Source of the DNA: Clostridia bacterium BRH_c25
Lineage (GTDB): Bacteria; Bacillota_A; Clostridia; Lutisporales; Lutisporaceae
Length of the DNA: 6,620 bases
Reading direction: 5' to 3'
Assembly (NCBI GenBank): GCA_001515955.1
Contig: LOES01000048.1
Location: 1-6,620, forward strand
The notes under the pieces were generated by a model. That model was not told the DNA's origin and did not search any database. It was given only the letters and a program-made list of their open reading frames with translations. The position numbers and the translations under genes are program-made. Each line of letters opens with the position of its first letter. Position 1 is the stretch's first letter. Below, one piece after another: positions 1 through 4,143 of this stretch.

Positions 1-10
1 TAAAGCATTA

Positions 11-48
11 TGCGAAACAACATTTGCGTTTTTCATATAGGTTTCGCA
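11..48. repeat. Inverted repeat TGCGAAAC...GTTTCGCA
   Basis: A perfect 8-base inverted repeat: TGCGAAAC at 11-18 and GTTTCGCA at 41-48, separated by 22 bases. It lies in the gene-free stretch 1-140. The long loop makes a weak RNA hairpin, so a protein-binding site or the tail of an upstream feature is equally possible. No function can be assigned. Confidence 0.4.
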
Positions 49-69
49 AAATGGTTTCCATGTTCGTTA

Positions 70-113
70 TTGAATTCGCACATTGCTTAAGAGAAATACT
101 TATGTGCGTTCAA
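70..113. repeat. Interrupted inverted repeat ahead of the first reading frame
   Basis: TTGAA (70-74) and CGCACAT (77-83) on the left are matched by ATGTGCG (102-108) and TTCAA (109-113) on the right. This gives 12 complementary pairs with a two-base bulge (75-76) and an 18-base loop. It ends about 20 bases before the ribosome binding site of the frame starting at 147, so it could be an operator or a leader hairpin. There is no T tract, so it is not a typical terminator. Confidence 0.4.
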
Positions 114-146
114 TATAACCAATAAATATGATATGGGGGAATGTAT

Positions 147-392
147 ATGACTGTACTTAGAGAAAGACATGGCCAGGCACTAATCAGGTATGATGATCAG
201 GAGTCCGGAGGCAAGAAACATGATATGCGGTTTGAGTGGTGGTTTAATACTCAGAAGATGAAAGAGGGAGTGAAGCTGGAGGAGGAAAATGGAAAAACTC
301 GTATATATTGTTATGAGTTCAAGGGAAGCTATAGGGAGCACTGGCTTATGGAAGAGTTTGACAGGAGGGTTCCGAGGCATATGGTTGGATAG
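147..392 (+). CDS. Short hypothetical protein, possibly part of a decayed region
   Basis: An open frame of 81 codons. The run GGGGG at 135-139 lies 7 bases before the ATG at 147 and is a usable ribosome binding site; ATG 141 is in frame but too close to it. The product would be a soluble, charged protein with a WW pair near residue 31 and acidic and basic stretches in the middle (KMKEGVKLEEENGK). No signal peptide, membrane segment or known motif is visible, and I do not recognise a family. Its last few codons overlap in another frame the RidA-like remnant that begins near 385. The real gene may therefore have lost its 3' end by a deletion that joined it to that remnant, or the frame may be non-coding. 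Two inverted repeats lie upstream. Confidence 0.35.
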   Translation: MTVLRERHGQALIRYDDQESGGKKHDMRFEWWFNTQKMKEGVKLEEENGKTRIYCYEFKGSYREHWLMEEFDRRVPRHMVG

Positions 393-562
393 AGAAATCA
401 TATATTATACAATGGTTTTTATTAAAGAAATGAATGATTTTCCAAAAATCAATGAAATATACGGACAGTATTTTACAAAGGAGCATCCTGCAGATCCTGT
501 GTGAAGGTTGCCGGGCTGCCTAAGGCTGCGCTACTGAAATAGAAGCTATAGCCTTTGTATAG
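385..562 (+). pseudogene. ridA: RidA/YjgF family fragment, N-terminally truncated and frameshifted
   Basis: RidA proteins are small trimeric enamine/imine deaminases that clear reactive 2-aminoacrylate-type intermediates. This remnant reads like the C-terminal half of one, in three frames. From 385 the translation has LDREIIYYTMVFIKEMNDF and KINEIYGQYFTKEHPA, typical of the family. A single-base loss around 490-494 shifts the frame; the continuation from 492 reads RSCVKVAGLPKAALL and includes the arginine of the conserved ARS segment. A second loss near 534-536 shifts it again, and the end reads EIEAIAFV before the TAG at 560-562. Only about 59 of the usual 120-130 codons are recognisable. 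An AIG tripeptide at about 331-339 might be a relic of the N-terminal AIGPYS motif, but this is weak. The family call comes from the conserved C-terminal segments. Pseudogene status is inferred from truncation plus two indels; sequencing error could explain the indels but not the missing half. Confidence 0.75.
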
Positions 563-596
563 AAAAAAATAACGTCGATTGGCGTTATTTTTTCTA
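560..596. terminator. Bidirectional rho-independent terminator
   Basis: The left arm TAGAAAAAAATAACG (560-574) pairs with the right arm CGTTATTTTTTCTA (583-596), with one extra A on the left and an 8-base loop. The A-rich and T-rich flanks lie inside the stem, so on either strand the hairpin ends in a U tract. It sits between the plus-strand RidA remnant and the convergent minus-strand carboxypeptidase gene. The stop codons of both (560-562 and 594-596) are part of the stem. Confidence 0.85.
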
Positions 597-1814
597 TCTT
601 CTTATATATGATATGCTTTTATATTTTTTCCGCTTCATCCTGTATATCATGACTACAGTTCTATACAATAGAAAGGCTGCTACTATCCATAGCCACCAAT
701 AGCTGAGCTTTTTAACGGGGGCCTCAATTTCAACAGAGGATAGGAGATCTATCTTTTTAATCTCCTCACCATTTACATTAATGAGAATTGCTCCAAGTAC
801 TTCACCTTTTTTGATAGGTTCTTTTATAGTGTCATTTGTCTTGATTTCTGTGTTCACATTGTCCTGTTCAGCTTGAGAAAGCACCAGGGAGAAATCCTCA
901 GCAGCCAGAAGGTTGATTTTTTCCTCACCCTCTTTTACTGAAACCGAGGTAACAATCTGATCCTTTTTCAGTATTTCAACATTCTGATAGTTTTCGAAGC
1001 CATACTCGAAGAGAGCTACGGTGTCACTGTAAACCTTCTGGCCGTCAGCACCCAATACAACAGATATAAGCTCCAGGTCTCCTTTTTTTGCACCGCCTAC
1101 AAGGCACTGTTTTGACTTAGTGGTATATCCCGTCTTTATCCCTGTTGCGTATTCATATCTGAGCTTATCATAGGTTTTCCAAATAAGCTTGTTAGTGTTT
1201 GTAATATAGTTTCTTTCTTCCTGCTTGTTTGTTTTTGGAATGGTATACTTGACTTCTTTAACTACATCCCTGAATTTGTCCAGAGTCATTGCATATTTTG
1301 CAATCATCGCCAGATCTCTTGCTGTTGTATAATGATTATCATCATGAAGGCCGTTTGGAGTTACAAAGTTAGTATTTGCCGCACCAAGCTCCTTGGCTTT
1401 GCTGTTCATAAGCTCCGCAAATTCTTCCACAGAGCCGGAAATATGTTCTGCTATAGCTACAGCAGCATCATTGGCTGATTCCAGCATCAATGCATATAGC
1501 AGCTGTTCCATGGTAAGCTGTTCGCCGGTGATGAGGTAAATCTGGCTGCTTCCTCTTTCTATAAGAGGAGGGTTCTTGCCTATTATAATTGTTTCATTCA
1601 TCTTTCCGTGGAGAACTGCAAGAAGTCCGGTCATTACTTTCGTGGTGCTTGCCGGATAACGCTTTTCATCGGCGTTTTTTTCGTACAGTACTTTTCCTGT
1701 TTTTGCATCTATCAAAATGGCCGATGGAGCAGTAATTTCAGGAGAGTCTCCATTAACCGTTATTATCGACATGATCATGCTTAGTACAACTATGTATAAA
1801 ATGAATTTTTTCAT
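594..1814 (-). CDS. D-alanyl-D-alanine carboxypeptidase (PBP5/DacF-like, peptidase S11)
   Basis: A serine D,D-carboxypeptidase that removes the terminal D-alanine from peptidoglycan pentapeptides on the outer face of the membrane, limiting cross-linking. The 406-residue protein has an N-terminal signal sequence (MKK, then a hydrophobic stretch 4-20). All three penicillin-binding motifs are present: STTK (nucleophile Ser56, Lys59), SAN at 113-115, and KTG at 227-229 in GIKTGYT. A beta-rich C-terminal domain follows at about residues 270-365. A terminal hydrophobic segment (about 371-391, SYWWLWIVAAFLLY) and a strongly basic tail (RMKRKK) suggest a transmembrane anchor instead of the amphipathic helix of E. 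coli PBP5. The start at 1814 is chosen because AGGAGG (plus-strand CCTCCT at 1820-1825) lies 5 bases upstream and the signal peptide begins there; a longer frame to 1919 only translates repeat DNA. The family is certain, but the paralogue (DacF, DacB or DacA type) cannot be fixed, so no symbol is given. Confidence 0.95.
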   Translation of the reverse strand: MKKFILYIVVLSMIMSIITVNGDSPEITAPSAILIDAKTGKVLYEKNADEKRYPASTTKVMTGLLAVLHGKMNETIIIGKNPPLIERGSSQIYLITGEQLTMEQLLYALMLESANDAAVAIAEHISGSVEEFAELMNSKAKELGAANTNFVTPNGLHDDNHYTTARDLAMIAKYAMTLDKFRDVVKEVKYTIPKTNKQEERNYITNTNKLIWKTYDKLRYEYATGIKTGYTTKSKQCLVGGAKKGDLELISVVLGADGQKVYSDTVALFEYGFENYQNVEILKKDQIVTSVSVKEGEEKINLLAAEDFSLVLSQAEQDNVNTEIKTNDTIKEPIKKGEVLGAILINVNGEEIKKIDLLSSVEIEAPVKKLSYWWLWIVAAFLLYRTVVMIYRMKRKKYKSISYIRR

Positions 1815-1838
1815 CAATTCCTCCTGCGTATAAATATA

Positions 1839-1855
1839 AGATTGCGCAGCAATCT
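1839..1855. repeat. Short perfect hairpin next to repeat copy 1
   Basis: AGATTGC and GCAATCT pair perfectly around a GCA loop. It lies between the carboxypeptidase ribosome binding site and the left heptamer array. The motif ATTGCGCA inside it is mirrored by TGCGCAAT at 2044-2051 on the far side of the repeat element, so it may be an outer end of a larger unit. Confidence 0.5.
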
Positions 1856-1857
1856 TC

Positions 1858-2032
1858 AGATTCGAGATACGAGATGCGAGATTCGAGGAAAGCTTGGGTA
1901 TTTCTTTCAAGCTAAGCAACGGGTAATCGCGTAGCGATTCCGTGTAACAGATCTGTGTGACCTGTTACACGTCCCCCATAACTTCGTAGCCTGGCCCTAA
2001 CTCCCGTATCTCGCATCTCGAATCTCGCATCT
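1858..2032 (-). repeat. GAGATNC inverted-array repeat element, copy 1 (175 bp)
   Basis: The left array (1858-1884) has four units, AGATTC then GAGATAC, GAGATGC and GAGATTC. The right array (2006-2032) has four units in the opposite orientation, GTATCTC, GCATCTC, GAATCTC and GCATCT. The centre holds further inverted repeats: AATCGC/GCGATT (1925-1939, GTA loop) and CGTGTAACAG/CTGTTACACG (1941-1971, 11-base loop), plus AGCTTG/CAAGCT near 1890-1912. On the minus strand, the segment directly inside one array (2005 down to 1982: GGGAG, TTAGGGCC, AGGCTACGAAG) matches the equivalent segment of copy 2 at 4061-4083, so the two are homologous. No open frame encodes a transposase here. It lies in the presumed leader of the carboxypeptidase gene. 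Confidence 0.85.
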
Positions 2033-2049
2033 GCGCACGCTAGTGCGCA
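2032..2049. repeat. Perfect hairpin TGCGCAC-GCTA-GTGCGCA at the right edge of copy 1
   Basis: A 7-bp GC-rich stem (2032-2038 with 2043-2049) and a four-base loop. With TGCGCAAT (2044-2051) it mirrors ATTGCGCA at 1841-1848, giving 8-base terminal inverted repeats around a 211-bp unit (1841-2051). Copy 2 lacks these flanks, so they may not belong to the heptamer element itself. Confidence 0.55.
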
Positions 2050-2057
2050 ATAACATT

Positions 2058-2086
2058 AGTATACCAAAAAAGTTCTGTATTGGCAC
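2058..2086 (-). promoter_or_regulatory. Candidate sigma-A promoter of the carboxypeptidase gene
   Basis: Read on the minus strand, GTGCCA (2086-2081) is a fair -35 box. A 17-base spacer follows, then TATACT (2063-2058), a good -10 box. Transcription would begin near 2051, at the edge of the repeat-bearing stretch. The mRNA would then carry a structured leader of about 240 bases. The call rests on matches to consensus only. Confidence 0.5.
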
Positions 2087-2101
2087 CCCTTTGTTAGAAA
2101 T

Positions 2102-2130
2102 TTGTTAATATAATCACATGGGAATATATG
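2102..2130 (+). promoter_or_regulatory. Weak candidate promoter for the ComEA-like gene
   Basis: TTGTTA (2102-2107) and TATATG (2125-2130) are 17 bases apart, about 100 bases before the gene. The region is very A+T rich and contains other TATA-like strings, such as TATAAT at 2109-2114 without a good -35, so the exact promoter is uncertain. Confidence 0.25.
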
Positions 2131-2226
2131 AGATGTATATTATAACATGTAAAAGAAGGAAATAAATTACATATGTAGAAATATACATAATGAAATATAA
2201 TGAGCTTTGTATGGAGGAATTATGAG

Positions 2227-2862
2227 ATGATTTATATTACAAGAACACAAAAATCCTTACTTGCAGCTGCTGTACTTGTATTGGTAATAATAAGCGGCAC
2301 TATATATATCAGGCAGGAAAAGGCCACTGAAATCAGTCTTGGTGAAGCAGTAGAGCTTAAAGAGGCTGCGTCTCCCACTCATGGAGAAGCTATAGCTGAA
2401 ATAGAGCCTGAAGAAATATCGGTATATATTTGTGGAAGTGTGAAAAATCCTGGGGTTATAAAGGTAATAGAGGGGACCCGCCTTGATGAAGCTGTCAAAA
2501 TGGCAGGCGGAGCCGATGAAGAGGCTGATCTGAATGCTGTGAATCTTGCCTATAGGCTTGCTGATGAGGATATGATATATATTCCCAGGAAGGGTGAAGA
2601 TCTGAAAGAAACGGGTAAGACAATACCCGGGGTAAATACTGTTAAAAGCATAGCTGCAAAGGAGCCTGGAAAGGTGAATATAAACACCGCCGGTGAGAAG
2701 GAGCTTGAAACCCTTGCTGGTATAGGGCCGGCAACAGCAAAGGCAATCATACGGTACAGGAATGAAAAAGGACCCTTCAAGTCTATAGAGGATATCAAGA
2801 AAGTAACAGGTATAGGTGACGTAAAGTTCAACAACATGAAGGATGATATAACGGTAGAGTAG
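2227..2862 (+). CDS. comEA: ComEA-like membrane-anchored DNA-binding protein (SLBB + helix-hairpin-helix)
   Basis: ComEA proteins bind double-stranded DNA at the outer membrane surface during natural transformation. The 211-residue product has an N-terminal membrane anchor (about 10-27, LLAAAVLVLVIISGTIYI), an acidic linker, and an SLBB beta-grasp domain at about 64-120 (ISVYICGSVKNPGV ... DMIYIP). After a second linker comes a ComEA-type HhH domain at 149-209, with hairpins LAGIGPATA (163-171) and VTGIGDVK (193-200) and the typical KVNINTA entry. The start at 2227 is chosen because GGAGG (2213-2217) lies 9 bases upstream; an in-frame ATG at 2200 has no ribosome binding site. Length and domain order fit the family. 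No comEC or comEB is adjacent here, and a terminator separates it from the selenium operon, so an active role in competence is inferred from the family only. Confidence 0.88.
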   Translation: MIYITRTQKSLLAAAVLVLVIISGTIYIRQEKATEISLGEAVELKEAASPTHGEAIAEIEPEEISVYICGSVKNPGVIKVIEGTRLDEAVKMAGGADEEADLNAVNLAYRLADEDMIYIPRKGEDLKETGKTIPGVNTVKSIAAKEPGKVNINTAGEKELETLAGIGPATAKAIIRYRNEKGPFKSIEDIKKVTGIGDVKFNNMKDDITVE

Positions 2863-2871
2863 AAGAATGTG

Positions 2872-2901
2872 GAATGCTTCAATAGAAGCTTTTCTTTTTT
2901 T
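2872..2901 (+). terminator. Rho-independent terminator after comEA
   Basis: GCTTC (2876-2880) and GAAGC (2885-2889) form a stem around an AATA loop, weakly extended by flanking A-T pairs. It is followed by a T-rich tract through 2901. It begins 10 bases after the comEA stop codon and separates that gene from the selD promoter. Confidence 0.75.
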
Positions 2902-2902
2902 G

Positions 2903-2931
2903 TGTTTGCCGTCACTGAGGTATGATATAAT
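2903..2931 (+). promoter_or_regulatory. Extended -10 promoter of the selD-selA-selB operon
   Basis: The perfect -10 box TATAAT (2926-2931) is preceded by TG at 2923-2924, giving the extended -10 form TGATATAAT. The -35 region is poor: TGTTTG (2903-2908) at 17-base spacing, or TTGCCG (2906-2911) at 14. Transcription would start near 2938, about 50 bases before the selD start. The preceding terminator supports a new transcription unit here. Confidence 0.65.
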
Positions 2932-2988
2932 AATGGGGAAGTTGGGAATATTTAATATATAAATTACCTCTGGAAGGGGGGCAGTGTA

Positions 2989-4035
2989 ATGGATAACAAC
3001 AAAAGAGCAAGACTTACACAGATGACCAAAAGCTCCGGGTGAGCCGCTAAAATAGGTCCTGATACCCTGGCACAGGTTCTGTGTCAGCTGCCAAAATTTC
3101 ACGATGAAAATTTAATAGTGGGCATAGAGACCTCTGACGATGCCGCCGTATATAAGATAGATGAAGATAAAGCTGTGATTCTGACCATGGATTTTTTCAC
3201 ACCTGTTGTTGACGACCCATATACCTTTGGCCAAATAGCAGCTGCCAATTCTCTCAGCGACGTATATGCAATGGGAGGCAGGCCTGTTACTGCAATGAAT
3301 ATAGTATGCTTTCCCACCTGCCTGTCCATGGACATTTTGACGGAAATTCTCAAGGGCGGGGCGGACAAGGTTGCAGAAGCAGGTGCAATAGTTGTCGGAG
3401 GACATACTGTAGAAGACGATGAACCAAAGTTCGGACTTTCTGTAATGGGAATGGTTCATCCCCAAAAGGTCGCCGCCAATTCAGGGGCGAAGCCGGGAGA
3501 TATGCTGGTACTTACTAAGCCTCTGGGAGTAGGCATATTAAATACTGCAATCAAGGCTGATCTTGTTGATGAAGCTACATATAAAAAAGCAGTTGAATGT
3601 ATGTCATATCTCAATAAGGATGCTTGTGATGCAATGATGCAGGCAGGGGTAAAGGCCTGCACCGACGTAACCGGCTTCGGTTTGCTGGGCCATGCTTATG
3701 AAATGGCAGAGGCAAGTGGTGTTTCCCTGGAAATATGGCCGGATTATCTTCCGATAATAAAGGAAAGCATTGATTTTGCCAAAATGGGGATAATTCCGGC
3801 AGGTGCATATAATAATGAAGGGTATTTAAGCGGGCATATAAATTTTTCTGACAGTATAAGTCAGCAAATCAAGGATATAATGTATGACCCGCAGACATCG
3901 GGAGGACTTCTTATATCAGTACCGGAGGAGCATTTTGAGATGCTCATGGGAGAACTTCGTATAAGAAACAAGACAGATTTTAATGTAATAGGAAAGGTAA
4001 AGCCCAAGGGCGAGTATGCAATAGAAGTGATTTAG
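2989..4035 (+). CDS. selD: Selenide, water dikinase (selenophosphate synthetase), selenocysteine-containing
   Basis: SelD makes selenophosphate from selenide and ATP, releasing AMP and phosphate. Selenophosphate is the selenium donor for Sec-tRNA synthesis. Reading through one in-frame TGA (3040-3042) gives 348 residues, against 347 for E. coli SelD. The N-terminal active-site loop reads TKSSG-U18-AAK21-IGP, aligning with E. coli HGAGCGCKISP: Sec replaces the catalytic Cys17 and the essential Lys20 is Lys21 here. The second cysteine of the E. coli motif (Cys19) is alanine. Metal/ATP-binding aspartates are present at Asp51 (ETSDDAAVY), Asp68 (TMDFF), Asp91 ([11 protein letters not shown]) and Asp226 ([11 protein letters not shown]), along with GGH at 137-139 and the C-terminal DPQTSGG. 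ATG 2989 follows the purine run GGAAGGGGGG (2972-2981) at 7 bases. GTG 3118, the first start candidate after the TGA, has no ribosome binding site and would remove the active site. It is the first gene of the selD-selA-selB operon. Confidence 0.96.
3040..3042 (+). other. In-frame TGA decoded as selenocysteine (Sec18 of SelD)
   Basis: The TGA lies in an otherwise open frame from 2989 to 4035, exactly at the catalytic cysteine position of SelD. Conserved sequence continues on both sides (RLTQ before it, KIGP and [12 protein letters not shown] after it). selA and selB lie immediately downstream, so the recoding machinery is encoded here. Sec at this position is established for SelD of several bacteria. 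An ordinary stop or a disabling mutation is unlikely. Confidence 0.93.
3067..3087 (+). promoter_or_regulatory. Candidate bacterial SECIS hairpin for the selD UGA
   Basis: CTGGCACAG (3067-3075) pairs with CTGTGTCAG (3079-3087) over nine pairs, one a G-U wobble, around the three-base loop GTT. The stem starts 24 bases after the TGA and the loop G (3076) is 34 bases after it. This fits the known bacterial pattern of a short hairpin inside the coding region with a G at the start of the apical loop. It would be bound by the C-terminal winged-helix part of SelB. Alternative shorter foldings nearer the TGA exist (GGT 3055-3057 with ACC 3064-3066). Confidence 0.7.
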
Positions 4036-4120
4036 ATACGAGATACGAGATGCGAGATACGGAGATAGGGCAGGACTTCGAAGGCAATTCTAAAATACTC
4101 GAATCTCGCATCTCGAATCT
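4034..4120 (+). repeat. GAGATNC inverted-array repeat element, copy 2 (87 bp)
   Basis: The left array has AGATAC (4034-4039), GAGATAC, GAGATGC and GAGATAC (to 4060). The right array has GAATCTC, GCATCTC and GAATCT (4101-4120) in the opposite sense. The segment 4061-4083 (GGAG, ATAGGGC, AGGACTTCGAAG) matches the corresponding part of copy 1 with a few substitutions and indels; the central hairpins of copy 1 are absent. In RNA the two arms could pair over about 20 positions with two mismatches, followed by seven T residues (4123-4129). The element begins inside the selD stop codon and ends 9 bases before the selA ribosome binding site, filling most of the 108-base gap. Confidence 0.85.
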
Positions 4121-4143
4121 GGTTTTTTTGGAGGTAGGGCAGG

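Noticed and set aside
1815..1919. 35-residue N-terminal extension of the carboxypeptidase
   Set aside because: It translates hairpin and GAGATNC repeat DNA. The ATG at 1814 has AGGAGG just upstream and opens directly into a signal peptide.
1941..1971. Stand-alone terminator hairpin (CGTGTAACAG/CTGTTACACG)
   Set aside because: No U tract on either strand, and it is internal to repeat copy 1. It is better treated as part of that element.
1858..2032. CRISPR-like or tandem spacer array
   Set aside because: Units are contiguous 7-mers without spacers and are arranged as inverted arrays. No cas genes are nearby.
2200..2226. Nine-residue extension of the ComEA-like protein from ATG 2200
   Set aside because: No ribosome binding site precedes it. 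ATG 2227 has GGAGG at 9 bases and starts right before the membrane anchor.
2257..3102. Long minus-strand open frame of 281 codons opposite comEA and the selD start
   Set aside because: It runs antisense to a clear ComEA-like gene, through a terminator and a promoter. Its translation shows no domain, only low-complexity hydrophobic and Cys/Tyr-rich sequence.
3118..4035. selD as a 305-residue protein starting at GTG 3118
   Set aside because: No ribosome binding site, and it lacks the active-site loop. The frame continues upstream through a TGA at the catalytic position to a well-placed ATG at 2989.
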